Made by a program: the position numbers and the translations under genes
Part shown: positions 43,015 to 51,804 of the stretch, piece by piece
Layout: each line of letters starts with the position of its first letter
Numbering within the stretch: the stretch's first letter is position 1
Assembly: GCA_035765195.1 (NCBI GenBank)
Contig: DASTYC010000040.1
Location: forward strand, 319,407 to 383,406
DNA: 64,000 bases
Source of the DNA: CALAED01 sp035765195
Lineage (GTDB): Bacteria; Actinomycetota; Actinomycetes; Streptosporangiales; Streptosporangiaceae
Direction of reading: 5' to 3'
The notes under the pieces: generated by a model
The model's input: the letters and a program-made list of their open reading frames with translations, nothing else
What the model was told of the DNA's origin: nothing
Databases searched by the model: none

Positions 43015-44796
43015 TCAGCGGAACAGTTCCTGGGCCTTGGTCTTCAGGCCCTTCTTTACGACGCCCGCACGATCCGGGTCGCCCTTGACGATCGCCGCGG
43101 CGGCGTCCTTGAGCTGCTCGAAGTCGGCGTGCGGCGGGATCGGCGGGATGTCGGGGTCGCAGCGGACGTCCAGCACCACCGGCCGGTCGGCCGCCAGCGC
43201 CTGCTCCCAGGCCGGCCCGATGTTCTCCGGCGCGTCGACGGTGATGCCCTCCAGGCCGATCGACCGCGCGAACCCGGCGTAGGACACCTCGGGGAGGTTC
43301 TGCGACTCCTCGAACTTCGGGGCGCCGCCCATCGCCCGCAGCTCCCACGTGACCTGGTTGAGGTCGTTGTTGTGCAGGACCGCGACGATCAGTCGCGGAT
43401 CGGCCCAGTCGGGGAAGTAGCGCCGGATGGTGATCAGCTCGGTCAGGCCGTTCATCTGCATCGCGCCGTCGCCGACGAGCGCCACCGCCGGCCGGTCGGG
43501 GTGGGCGAACTTCGCGCCGATGGCGTAGGGGACGCCCGACCCCATCGTGGCCAGCGTCCCGGACAGCGAGCCGCGCATGCCGGCCTTGAACTTCAGGTCG
43601 CGGGCGTACCAGTTGGCCGCGGAGCCCGAGTCGGCGGCGACGATCGCGTTGTCCGGCAGCCGCGACGACAGCTCCCAGAACAGCAGCATCGGGTTGATCG
43701 GGTTGGCCTCGACCTTCGCCTGCCGTTCGACCGTCTCCCACCACTGGGCGACGTTGCCCTCGATCGTCTCCCGCCAGGACCGGTCGTCCTTGCGGCGCAG
43801 CCTGGGGATCATGGAACGCAGCGTCTCGGCGGCGTCGCCGACGAGGTTGACCTCGGTCGGGTAGCGCATCCCGACGAGCCGTCCGTCGATGTCGATCTGC
43901 ACCGCCCTCGCCGCGCCGAAGTCCGGCAGGAACTGGGTGTAGGGGAAGTTCGAGCCGACGATCAGCAGCGTGTCGCAGTCGCGCATCAGCTCATACGACG
44001 GACGGGTGCCGAGCAGCCCGATCGCGCCGGTCACGTAGGGCAGGTCGTCCGGGAGCACGTCCTTGCCGAGCAGCGCCTTGGCCACCCCGGCGCCGGTCAG
44101 CTCGGCGACCTCCATGACCTCCGAGGCGGCTCCCCGTGCGCCCTGGCCGACGAGGATCGCCACCTTCGACCCGGCGTTCAGCAGGTCCGCCGCCCGGCCG
44201 ATCTCGGTGTCGGGCGCCCACGTCACGGGCCAGGTGTAGCCGGGCGCCGACGACGGCACGTTCTTGAACGCGTGCGACGGCTCCTCGTACGGCTCCTCCT
44301 GCAGGTCCGACGGGATGATCACACAGGTGGGCGCCTGTTCGGACTGCGCGATGCGCAGCGCCCGGTCGATGAGGTTGGGCAGCTGGGCCGGCACCGTCGC
44401 CATCTGGACGTACTCGCTCGCCACGTCCTTGAACAGCGAGAGCAGGTCGACCTCCTGCTGGTAGCTGCCGCCCATCGCCGACCGGGCCGTCTGGCCCACG
44501 ATCGCGACGACGGGCACGTGGTCCAGCTTGGCGTCGTACAAACCGTTGAGCAGGTGGATGGCGCCCGGTCCGCTGGTGGCCAGGCACACGCCCGGCTTGC
44601 CGCTGAACTTCGCGTAACCCACGGCTTCGAAGGCGGACATCTCTTCATGCCGGCTCTGGATGAAGCGTGGCTTGTCATCGGCCCGGCCGAGGGCGGCAAG
44701 GATCCCGTTGATGCCGTCCCCCGGGTAGCCGAACACTTGTTCCACTCCCCATTCGCGCAGCCGTTCGAGCAGGTAATCGCCGACGGTGCGGGACAT
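43015..44796 (-). CDS. Thiamine-diphosphate enzyme, pyruvate dehydrogenase/oxidase (PoxB)-like
   Basis: 593 aa, ATG with AAAGGAG upstream. Three ThDP-enzyme domains: the pyrimidine-binding part with catalytic Glu in FIQSRHEEMSAFEAVGYAKF, the central domain (about 190-330), and the pyrophosphate-binding part with VGDGAMQMNGLTELITIRR...LHNNDLN. Family members oxidise pyruvate to acetate and CO2 or form acetolactate; the FAD-binding middle and overall length fit PoxB-like proteins. Divergent from the FAD/Fe-S oxidoreductase gene, which suggests linked 2-oxo/2-hydroxy acid metabolism. Confidence 0.85.
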   Translation of the reverse strand: MSRTVGDYLLERLREWGVEQVFGYPGDGINGILAALGRADDKPRFIQSRHEEMSAFEAVGYAKFSGKPGVCLATSGPGAIHLLNGLYDAKLDHVPVVAIVGQTARSAMGGSYQQEVDLLSLFKDVASEYVQMATVPAQLPNLIDRALRIAQSEQAPTCVIIPSDLQEEPYEEPSHAFKNVPSSAPGYTWPVTWAPDTEIGRAADLLNAGSKVAILVGQGARGAASEVMEVAELTGAGVAKALLGKDVLPDDLPYVTGAIGLLGTRPSYELMRDCDTLLIVGSNFPYTQFLPDFGAARAVQIDIDGRLVGMRYPTEVNLVGDAAETLRSMIPRLRRKDDRSWRETIEGNVAQWWETVERQAKVEANPINPMLLFWELSSRLPDNAIVAADSGSAANWYARDLKFKAGMRGSLSGTLATMGSGVPYAIGAKFAHPDRPAVALVGDGAMQMNGLTELITIRRYFPDWADPRLIVAVLHNNDLNQVTWELRAMGGAPKFEESQNLPEVSYAGFARSIGLEGITVDAPENIGPAWEQALAADRPVVLDVRCDPDIPPIPPHADFEQLKDAAAAIVKGDPDRAGVVKKGLKTKAQELFR

Positions 44797-44862
44797 CGTC
44801 ACTCCTTTGTTCGTCTCCACGGCACGGGGTCGTCCCCTGTTGGGCCCCTTCCCCTGGGGTTT

Positions 44863-44886
44863 GGTTGAAACGTGCCGAGCGGGTAC
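44863..44886 (+). promoter_or_regulatory. SigB/F-type promoter, GGTT-N14-GGGTAC
   Basis: The -10 ends ten bases before the ATG of the FAD/Fe-S oxidoreductase, which lacks a ribosome binding site. Confidence 0.65.
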
Positions 44887-44896
44887 GGCGGCTCTC

Positions 44897-47830
44897 ATGG
44901 ACGCCTCGTTGAGCTACCGGCTCGCGACGGCCCTGGCCGCCGACGTCGACGGCGAGGTCCGTTTCGACGCGGGCACCCGGGCCGCCTACGCGCACGACGC
45001 GTCGAACTACCGGCAGCCGCCTGTCGGCGTGGTGGTCCCGCGGACCGTCGAGGCCGCGGTCGCCGCCGTCGGCGTCTGCCACGCCCACGACGTGCCGGTG
45101 CTGTCCCGCGGGGGCGGCACCAGCCTGGCCGGGCAGTGCTGCAACACCGCGATCGTGCTCGACTGGTCCAAACACTGCGGCGGGCTCGTCTCCGTGGACC
45201 CGGAACGGCGTCGGGCCGTCGTCGAGCCCGGCGCGGTGCTCGACGACGTGAACGCGGCGCTCGCCGAACACGGCCTGATGGTCGGGCCGCGGCCGTCGAC
45301 CCACAACGCCTGCACCATCGGCGGGATGATCGGCAACAACTCGTGCGGCGCGTCCGCGCAGGCCTACGGCAAGATGGCCGACTCGGTCGTCCGGCTGGAG
45401 GTGCTCACCTACGACGGCGCGCGCTTTTGGGCCGGCGAGACCTCCGCGGAGGACTACGACGAGATCCTCGCCGCCGGGGGCCGGCGGGCGGAGATCTATC
45501 GGGAGCTGCGGGAGCTGCGGGACGCGAACCTGGGGCTGATCCGCACCAGGTACCCGGCGATTCCGCGCCGGGTCTCGGGCTACAACCTGGACGCGCTGCT
45601 GCCCGAGCACGGCTTCCACGTCGGCCGGGCGCTCACGGGCGCCGAGGGCACGCTGGTCACGGTGCTGCGGGCGGAGATCTCGCTGGTGCCGCGCCCCGCG
45701 CACGAATCGCTCGTGGTGCTCGGCTACGAGGACATCGCCGCCGCCGGCGACGCCGTGCCCGCCGTCGCCGAGCACGGGCCCCTCGCGCTCGAAGGGGTCG
45801 ATCACACGCTCATCGACCTGGCCAGGGTCGAGCATCTGGCCGGCGAGCGGGCGCTGGGCGAGCTGCCCGAGGGTTCGGGCTGGCTGATGGCGCGCTTCGG
45901 CGGCGACACCGCTGCGGAGGCGGACGAACGCGCCCACGCGCTGTTGCGCGCGCTGCACCGCTCCGAGTACGAGCCCGCGGTGACCTATCTCGACGACCCG
46001 GCCGAGGAGGAGCGGCTATGGCGGGTGCGGGAGGCCGGGCTCGGCGCGACCGCCTACCCGCCGGGCGGCCGCGACACGCACGAGGGGTGGGAGGACGCGG
46101 CGGTCCCGCCGGAGCGACTCGGCGACTACCTCCGCGACTTCGCCGATCTGATCGACCGGTTCGGCTACGCCCCCGTGTCGCTGTACGGCCACTTCGGACA
46201 CGGCTGCGTGCACACCCGGATCCCCTTCGACCTCGGCACCTCCGACGGCGTGCGGACGTACCGGCGGTTCGTCGAGCGGGCGGCCAAGCTGGTCGCGTCA
46301 TACGGCGGATCGCTGTCGGGCGAACACGGGGACGGTCAGTCCCGGGGCGAGCTGCTGCCGATCATGTTCGGCCACGAGGTCGTCGGGCTGTTCGGCCGGC
46401 TCAAAGAAGTCTTCGACCCGGCCGACAAGATGAACCCGGGCAAGGTGGCCGCGCCGCCCCGGGACCGCTCGGGAGTTCATCTCCTCGACAGCCACCTCAC
46501 GCTGCTCGGCTACCACCCGGACGAGCCGGCGACCCATTTCAGCTACCCCGACGACGACGGGCGGTTCCGGCACGCCGCGGGCCGCTGCGTCGGCATCGGC
46601 AAGTGCCGCGCCACATCCGGCGGCGTCATGTGCCCCAGCTACCGCGTCACCCGCGAGGAACGACACACCACGCGCGGCCGGGCCCGGATCTTGATGGAGA
46701 TGATGCGCGGCGAGGTGATCGAGGACGGCTGGCGGTCGGCGGACGTCCGCGACGCCCTCGACCTGTGCCTGGCCTGCAAGGGCTGCCGCGGCGACTGCCC
46801 GGTCCACGTCGACATGGCCACCTACAAGGCGGAGTTCCTCGCCCACCACTATCGGCGTCGGCTCCGGCCGCCGTCTCACTACTCCATGGGCTGGCTCCCG
46901 CTGTGGGCCCGCATGGCCTCGATCGCACCAGGCACGCTGAACGCGGTAGTCCACACCCCACCGATTGCCCGCGTCGTCAAGCGTGCCGGAGGCATCGACC
47001 CACGGCGGGAGCTTCCTCGTTTCGCGCGCCGGCGCTTCACCGACTGGTTCCGATCCCGCCGGGCCGGCGAGCGAACCGGCGACCGAACCGGCGACCAGGC
47101 CGATGCGGCGCGCGGCGGGAACGCGGTGCTGGTGTGGCCGGACACCTTCACCGACAACTTCCATCCCGAAGCGGGCCGCGCCGCCGTCCGCGTGCTGGAG
47201 GCCGCCGGATTCGAGGTCGCGGTGCCCCCGGCGCTGTGCTGCGGGTTGACGTGGATCTCCACCGGCCAGCTCGGCGTCGCGAAACGGGTGCTGCGCCGCA
47301 CCGCCAGGAAGCTGGCGCCGCTGCTGCGCGCGGGCACGCCGGTGATCGGCCTCGAGCCGAGCTGCACTGCGGTACTGCGGGCCGACGCGCCCGAGCTGTT
47401 GCCGGACGACGACGACGTACGGCGGCTCGGCGAGCAGACCTACTCGCTGGCCGAGTTCTTGCTCGAACGTGCTCCGGAGGCGGTCACCGCGCCGCCCCCC
47501 GGCACGGGACGCACGGCCATCGCACAGCCGCACTGTCACCAGCACGCGATCTGGGGATTCGCCGCCGACGAAGAGCTCCTGCGCCGAGCCGGCGTCGAGG
47601 TCGACGTGCTCGACGCCGGCTGCTGCGGACTGGCGGGCAACTTCGGCTTCGAGCGCGGGCACTACGACGTGTCGGTCGGCTGTGCCGAGCTGGGCCTGTG
47701 GCCCGCGGTGCGGGAGGCCGATCCGGGTACGGCGATCCTCGCCGACGGCTTCTCCTGCCGTACCCAGATCGCCGCCGGGACGCGGGCGCGGCCGATGCAT
47801 CTCGCCGAACTGCTCGCCGAGCTCATCTAG
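44897..47830 (+). CDS. Fused FAD-linked oxidase / Fe-S oxidoreductase (GlcD-GlcF or D-lactate dehydrogenase type)
   Basis: 977 aa. Residues about 30-240 form a PCMH-type FAD domain (VPVLSRGGGTSLAGQCCNTAIVLDWSK and CTIGGMIGNNSCGASA). Residues 260-520 form the FAD-oxidase C-terminal domain with a HFGHGCVHTRIPFDL metal site and SGEHGDGQSRGELLP. A ferredoxin-like pair of [4Fe-4S] motifs follows (CVGIGKC..., CLACKGCRGDCPVHVD, about 580-650). Two CCG domains (PALCCGLTWISTGQLG and AGCCGLAGNFGFERGHYDVS) end the chain. Such enzymes oxidise D-lactate, glycolate or another 2-hydroxy acid into the quinone or cytochrome pool; the substrate is not fixed. Confidence 0.88.
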   Translation: MDASLSYRLATALAADVDGEVRFDAGTRAAYAHDASNYRQPPVGVVVPRTVEAAVAAVGVCHAHDVPVLSRGGGTSLAGQCCNTAIVLDWSKHCGGLVSVDPERRRAVVEPGAVLDDVNAALAEHGLMVGPRPSTHNACTIGGMIGNNSCGASAQAYGKMADSVVRLEVLTYDGARFWAGETSAEDYDEILAAGGRRAEIYRELRELRDANLGLIRTRYPAIPRRVSGYNLDALLPEHGFHVGRALTGAEGTLVTVLRAEISLVPRPAHESLVVLGYEDIAAAGDAVPAVAEHGPLALEGVDHTLIDLARVEHLAGERALGELPEGSGWLMARFGGDTAAEADERAHALLRALHRSEYEPAVTYLDDPAEEERLWRVREAGLGATAYPPGGRDTHEGWEDAAVPPERLGDYLRDFADLIDRFGYAPVSLYGHFGHGCVHTRIPFDLGTSDGVRTYRRFVERAAKLVASYGGSLSGEHGDGQSRGELLPIMFGHEVVGLFGRLKEVFDPADKMNPGKVAAPPRDRSGVHLLDSHLTLLGYHPDEPATHFSYPDDDGRFRHAAGRCVGIGKCRATSGGVMCPSYRVTREERHTTRGRARILMEMMRGEVIEDGWRSADVRDALDLCLACKGCRGDCPVHVDMATYKAEFLAHHYRRRLRPPSHYSMGWLPLWARMASIAPGTLNAVVHTPPIARVVKRAGGIDPRRELPRFARRRFTDWFRSRRAGERTGDRTGDQADAARGGNAVLVWPDTFTDNFHPEAGRAAVRVLEAAGFEVAVPPALCCGLTWISTGQLGVAKRVLRRTARKLAPLLRAGTPVIGLEPSCTAVLRADAPELLPDDDDVRRLGEQTYSLAEFLLERAPEAVTAPPPGTGRTAIAQPHCHQHAIWGFAADEELLRRAGVEVDVLDAGCCGLAGNFGFERGHYDVSVGCAELGLWPAVREADPGTAILADGFSCRTQIAAGTRARPMHLAELLAELI

Positions 47831-47833
47831 CCG

Positions 47834-47875
47834 GATCCGGTCGCGGTCGCGGTCGGATCTGGCCGGCACCGGCCA
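47834..47875. terminator. Paired hairpins between convergent genes
   Basis: GATCCG...CGGATC (47834-47859) and TGGCCGG-CA-CCGGCCA (47860-47875) lie between the oxidoreductase stop and the 60-residue membrane protein stop. Confidence 0.5.
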
Positions 47876-47897
47876 CGCACGCCCCGTTGGCCGGCCC

Positions 47898-48080
47898 TCA
47901 ATCCAGGTGCAGGCTGACGCCCAGCAGGACGAGGAACCACAGGAATATCGCAAGGACCGCGGAGAGCACCCGCTGGAGCAGGTCGACGGTGATGTAGTCG
48001 TGCATCCACGCGACGACGATGCCGACGATGACCCAGATCAGCCCGAGCAGGCTGGTGCTTCCACGGACGCGGACCGCCAC
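47898..48080 (-). CDS. Small two-helix membrane protein (60 aa)
   Basis: 60 aa from a GTG 7 bases after GAGAGGAGAC. Two membrane helices (about 10-26 and 37-57) linked by HDYITVDLLQR. The motif LLGLIWVIVGIVVAW occurs in short actinomycete membrane proteins of unknown role. A weak SigB-like element, GTTT-N15-GGGGCA, lies at 48120-48144. Too short for firm homology. Confidence 0.7.
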   Translation of the reverse strand: MAVRVRGSTSLLGLIWVIVGIVVAWMHDYITVDLLQRVLSAVLAIFLWFLVLLGVSLHLD

Positions 48081-48238
48081 GACGAGTCTCCTCTCGATCG
48101 GTGAACCGTGGCGACGCGTTGCCCCGCACCGCGGCAAAGAAAACTCGGTCGCCTTTTGAGACCCTCCGAAAAGGCTCTGCACAGCGACCTTAAACTCCGG
48201 GCCCACGGAGTACCGACCCCCGAGAAGGGGGTGAAGAC

Positions 48239-48263
48239 GAATGGGTCCCTCCTTCGTGGGCAC
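48239..48263 (+). promoter_or_regulatory. SigB/F-type promoter variant, GAAT-N15-GGGCAC
   Basis: 48 bases before dps. Uses the GGGCAC -10 variant also seen at 24836, 25981 and 36172. Confidence 0.5.
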
Positions 48264-48310
48264 GGGAGTCAATGAGACCCGAAATTTCGATATGAAGGGA
48301 GTTCGCGGTT

Positions 48311-48790
48311 ATGACGGTCGTCAAGAGTCCCCTTCCGGACGACGCCCTGAAGATCACCGGCGAGGCCCTGCAAGACGCGCTCGTCGACCTCATCGACCTC
48401 ACGCTGGTCGCCAAGCAGGTGCATTGGAACCTGACCGGAAGCCACTTCCGCTCCGTCCACCTCCAGCTCGACGAGGTCGTGACCATGGCGCGGAACCACA
48501 CCGACATCGTGGCCGAGCGGGCGGCGGCCATCGGAGTCAGCCCGGACGGCCGGGCCAAGACCGTCGCGGCCGAGTCCGCGGTGCCGGGCGTCAAGAACGG
48601 CTGGATCAAGGACACCGACGGCATCCGGAGCATGACGACGATGCTGCGGGCGATCGTGGCGCGGATGCGTCAGCGCGTCGGCGACACCGCCGAGGCCGAC
48701 CCGGTGACGCAGGACCTCTTCATCGACGTCGCCAGGGACCTCGAGAAGCAGGCGTGGATGTTCGAGGTTCAGCTCGCCGAAACCCGGTGA
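48311..48790 (+). CDS. dps: Dps-family ferritin-like DNA-protecting protein
   Basis: 159 aa, AAGGGAG upstream. Dps dodecamers oxidise and store iron using peroxide and can coat DNA. The ferroxidase region is KQVHWNLTGSHFRSVHLQLDEVVTMARNHTDIVAERAAAIG, with the conserved His, Asp and Glu. The N-terminal tail is short and not notably basic, so strong DNA binding is not obvious. Grouping with KatE in a stress island fits a peroxide-defence role. Confidence 0.93.
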   Translation: MTVVKSPLPDDALKITGEALQDALVDLIDLTLVAKQVHWNLTGSHFRSVHLQLDEVVTMARNHTDIVAERAAAIGVSPDGRAKTVAAESAVPGVKNGWIKDTDGIRSMTTMLRAIVARMRQRVGDTAEADPVTQDLFIDVARDLEKQAWMFEVQLAETR

Positions 48791-48834
48791 CCAACGCCTG
48801 AACATCAGGTGAGCATCAGGAAGGTGCGTGCATT

Positions 48835-49047
48835 GTGCCCGGTGCCAATTACTGGCTGATCGTCGGCCCGATCGTCTTCGCGCTCGCCATCGCGATCTGG
48901 ATCGTGCTGGTGTTGCTGGGCGCGCGGCGCCGGCGCCGGTACGAACGCGTGAGCGAGCAACCCGACCGCGGCGAGGTGGCGGGCGGCCGTATCCACGGCG
49001 GCCCGTCGCAGGGCAACCGGCGCGATCGGGCGCCGCGCCACGGGTGA
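48835..49047 (+). CDS. Small single-helix membrane protein (70 aa)
   Basis: 70 aa, start GTG with AGGAAGG upstream, 44 bases after dps and probably co-transcribed. One membrane helix (about 7-28), then RRRRR and a basic hydrophilic tail with GGRIHGGPSQGNRRDRAPRHG. No family recognised. The 49048-49185 gap that follows holds GC-rich inverted repeats (CGCGACG/CGTCGCG) and nothing coding. Confidence 0.65.
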   Translation: MPGANYWLIVGPIVFALAIAIWIVLVLLGARRRRRYERVSEQPDRGEVAGGRIHGGPSQGNRRDRAPRHG

Positions 49048-49185
49048 CCGGAGGGCCCGGCCGAGACCGGCCCCCTATCGCGACGTCGTAACGACCACCG
49101 TCGCGACGCCTCAGCACGTCTTCATCACGTTCATCACGTCAGTTCACAACCGCGACCATCGCCGATCTTGGCCCCGAGGCCCCCC

Positions 49186-50649
49186 ATGAGCGACGACGTC
49201 CAGCCCCGTACGATCTCGACCGATGTCCCCGCCCGGCTCGATCGGCTGCCGTGGGCCCGGTGGCACTGGATGATCCTCATCGGACTCGGCTCGGTGTGGA
49301 TCCTCGACGGCCTCGAGGTCACGATCGTCGGGGCGATCGGGTCGCGGCTGACCGAACGCGGCGGCGGGATCGAGCTGACCGAGTCGCAGGTCGGCATCGC
49401 CGCGACCTTCTACGTGGTCGGCGCCTGCCTCGGCGCGGTCGCGCTCGGCTACCTCACCGACCGGTTCGGCCGCCGGCGCCTGTTCCTGATCACGCTCCTG
49501 ATCTACCTGGTCGCGACCGTGGCCACGGCCTTCGCGCCGAACGCGCTGTGGTTTTGGATCTGCCGGTTCTTCACGGGGGCCGGAATCGGCGGCGAGTACT
49601 CGGCGGTGAACTCCGCCGTCGATGAGCTCATCCCCGCCCGCCTGCGGGGCACCGTCGACCTGATCGTCAACGGCTCGTTCTGGCTCGGCACCGCGGTGGG
49701 CGCCGCCCTGTCGATCCCCATGCTCGATACCTCGCTGCTGCCGGCGGACATCGGCTGGCGGATCCTGTTCGGCATCGGCGCGCTGCTGGGCATCGGCATC
49801 TTGTTCGTCCGGCGGATGGTGCCGGAGAGCCCGCGGTGGCTGTTCATCCACGGCCGGGAACGCGAGGCCGAGGCCGTGGTCGGCGACATCGAGGCGCAGG
49901 TCGCCGCACAGACCGGCGCGCGCCTCGACGGGCCCGCCGACAGCATCAGGATCCGCCAGCGTCGCGCGGTGGGCTTCGGCCTTGTCGTCTCGACGATGCT
50001 GCGACGGCATGCCCGCCGGTCGGGGCTGGGCCTCGCGCTCTTCATCGGCCAGGCCTTCCTCTACAACGCCGTCTTCTTCACCTACGCGCTGGTGCTGGAC
50101 ACGTTCTTCGACGTGCCGGCGGCCCGGGTGGGCTGGTATCTCATCCCGATCGGGCTCGGGAACTTCCTCGGCCCGTTCCTGTTGAGCCGACTGTTCGACT
50201 CGGTCGGCCGACGTGCCATGATCTCCACCAGCTACCTGGGCTCCGGCGCCCTGCTCGTGGTGACCGCGCTGCTTTTCCGCGGCGGCGCGCTCACCGCGAC
50301 GACCCTGACCGTCTGCTGGGTGGCGGTCTTCTTCCTCGCCTCGGCCGGCGCGAGCGCCGCCTACCTGACCGTGTCGGAGATCTTCCCGCTCGAGATCAGG
50401 GCGATGGCGATCGCTGTGTTCTACGCGGTCGGCACCGGGCTCGGCGGGGCCATCGGCCCGCTGCTGTTCGGCCGGCTCATCGAGAGCGGCTCGGCCACCC
50501 AGGTGATGTACGGATATCTCCTCGGGGCCGGCTTGATGATGGCGGCCGGCCTGGTGGAAGTGGTCATCGGCGTGGAGGCGGCCGGCCGCTCCCTGGAGGA
50601 GATCGCCGCTCCCCTGTCGGCCCTCGAGGCGCCCGCCGCGGCCCGCTGA
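49186..50649 (+). CDS. MFS transporter, sugar/organic-acid (metabolite:H+ symporter) type
   Basis: 487 aa, about 12 helices. The start is the second in-frame ATG (after the MAPRPP extension); neither has a strong ribosome binding site. Signatures are LDGLEVTIVGAIG in helix 1, GYLTDRFGRRRLFLITLL (loop 2-3), TGAGIGGEYSAVNSAVDELIPARLRG (helix 4-5) and PESPRWLFIHGREREAEAVV after helix 6. This resembles the shikimate/benzoate/niacin-type metabolite symporters. Substrate unknown. Confidence 0.85.
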   Translation: MSDDVQPRTISTDVPARLDRLPWARWHWMILIGLGSVWILDGLEVTIVGAIGSRLTERGGGIELTESQVGIAATFYVVGACLGAVALGYLTDRFGRRRLFLITLLIYLVATVATAFAPNALWFWICRFFTGAGIGGEYSAVNSAVDELIPARLRGTVDLIVNGSFWLGTAVGAALSIPMLDTSLLPADIGWRILFGIGALLGIGILFVRRMVPESPRWLFIHGREREAEAVVGDIEAQVAAQTGARLDGPADSIRIRQRRAVGFGLVVSTMLRRHARRSGLGLALFIGQAFLYNAVFFTYALVLDTFFDVPAARVGWYLIPIGLGNFLGPFLLSRLFDSVGRRAMISTSYLGSGALLVVTALLFRGGALTATTLTVCWVAVFFLASAGASAAYLTVSEIFPLEIRAMAIAVFYAVGTGLGGAIGPLLFGRLIESGSATQVMYGYLLGAGLMMAAGLVEVVIGVEAAGRSLEEIAAPLSALEAPAAAR

Positions 50650-50689
50650 GCCCCGCCTCTGAGCCCCGCTTCCCTGAGTCCGCTGCTGA

Positions 50690-50709
50690 GCCCGCTGACG
50701 TCAGCGGGC
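50690..50709. terminator. 20-bp perfect palindrome over the nrfD-like stop codon
   Basis: GCCCGCTGAC/GTCAGCGGGC with a TGACGTCA centre contains the stop codon of the NrfD-like gene. It follows a run of imperfect CTGAGCCCCGC repeats (50646-50690). Convergent position suggests termination. Confidence 0.45.
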
Positions 50710-51744
50710 CGCTCCGGCCGCCCCGCGGAGGCGGTCGCGCTGGGGCAGCACGGTGTACTTGGGATCGTCGGCGGAGACCAGACCCGCCTCGAAGATGCCG
50801 AACCGGCTGGCCGCGGAACCCGCCAGCAGCGCCGCGCCGGACAGGGCCGACAGCGCCCTGCTGCGCCGGCCCAGCAGCGCACAGCCGAGACCGGCCGCGC
50901 TGAGGGTCTCGGCGGCACGCAGCAGCCTGCCGGACCGTCCGGTTTCGTAGGGTTCGCCAACGACGCCGAGCCGCCGCTTCAGCAGCCGTACGGCCGTCAG
51001 CTCGGTGGCGGCACCGGCGGCGGCGAACCCGCAGGCCGGTCCGTTCTCGGGCGCTCGGGCGACGAGCAGGCCGAGCCCGCCCGCCGCGGTGGCCGCCGAC
51101 CCGACGAAGACGAACGGCATCTCCCGGTAGGCCTCGTGCCAGGCCGGCACCGCGGTGTCGCTGATCAACGCCGCCGTGTACGCGGCCACCAGCGGGCCGG
51201 TCGCGGCCGCGCCCAGCGTGGCCAACCGCCCCGCCCGGGGCAGCCACCCGGTGACGCTCGAGGCAGCCGCCCCCGCCGCCAGCGGGCCGTACGCGGCCAG
51301 CAACCACGAGCCGACGCTCATCGGCGAGCTGGGCTTGACCACGCGCAGCATGTTGAGGAACCGCGCCGGCCGGCCCAGGTCGTGGACGAGCGCGACGGCC
51401 GCGAGGCCGAGGGCGCCCGCCGCCCCCACCTTGGCGCCGCGCGCGAGCGTGGGACGGCCCGTGAGGTCCGCCCCGGCGCCGAGCACCGAGGAGGCCCCGG
51501 CGAGCCCGCCGAGGAAGAGATAGCCGGCGATGTCGAGGGAGTTCCAAACCGGCCGCTTGATCACCGGCCGCCCATAGTAGGAGGTGAACTCGGCCTTGGG
51601 CACCATCGGCCGCTCGCCGCCGCGCCCGCGCCTATGGCGCGCCCGGTGCCGGGACCAGGGCCGGTCGCGGCCCGCCGCGACGCCCGGCAGCGCGTCACGA
51701 TCCGGTGGGGCCCCGCCCGGCCGGTCGGTCTCGCCCATGCCCAT
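50701..51744 (-). CDS. NrfD-type membrane subunit of formate dehydrogenase
   Basis: 347 aa, ATG four bases after GGAGG. About eight hydrophobic helices from residue 70 onward. Conserved NrfD-type features: KAEFTSYYGRPVIKRPVWNSLDIAGYLFLGGLAGAS, LVHDLGRPARFLNMLRVVKPSSPMSVGSW and PVAWHEAYREMPFVF-like segments. It should pass electrons from the Fe-S subunit to menaquinone. Located directly downstream of the alpha and beta subunits, in the place of the FdnI cytochrome b of E. coli, so this complex lacks a heme b subunit of that type. Confidence 0.9.
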   Translation of the reverse strand: MGMGETDRPGGAPPDRDALPGVAAGRDRPWSRHRARHRRGRGGERPMVPKAEFTSYYGRPVIKRPVWNSLDIAGYLFLGGLAGASSVLGAGADLTGRPTLARGAKVGAAGALGLAAVALVHDLGRPARFLNMLRVVKPSSPMSVGSWLLAAYGPLAAGAAASSVTGWLPRAGRLATLGAAATGPLVAAYTAALISDTAVPAWHEAYREMPFVFVGSAATAAGGLGLLVARAPENGPACGFAAAGAATELTAVRLLKRRLGVVGEPYETGRSGRLLRAAETLSAAGLGCALLGRRSRALSALSGAALLAGSAASRFGIFEAGLVSADDPKYTVLPQRDRLRGAAGAAR

Positions 51745-51804
51745 CGCACCTCCAAAGCTTCGTCGTCGTCCTACCCACGGGAAGAGCTTTGCGGGCCGCC
51801 GGCC

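Noticed and set aside
44832..44871. SigB-type promoter for the PoxB-like gene on the minus strand
   Set aside because: GTTT is present, but the best -10 at allowed spacing is GGGAAG, two mismatches from consensus; not strong enough.
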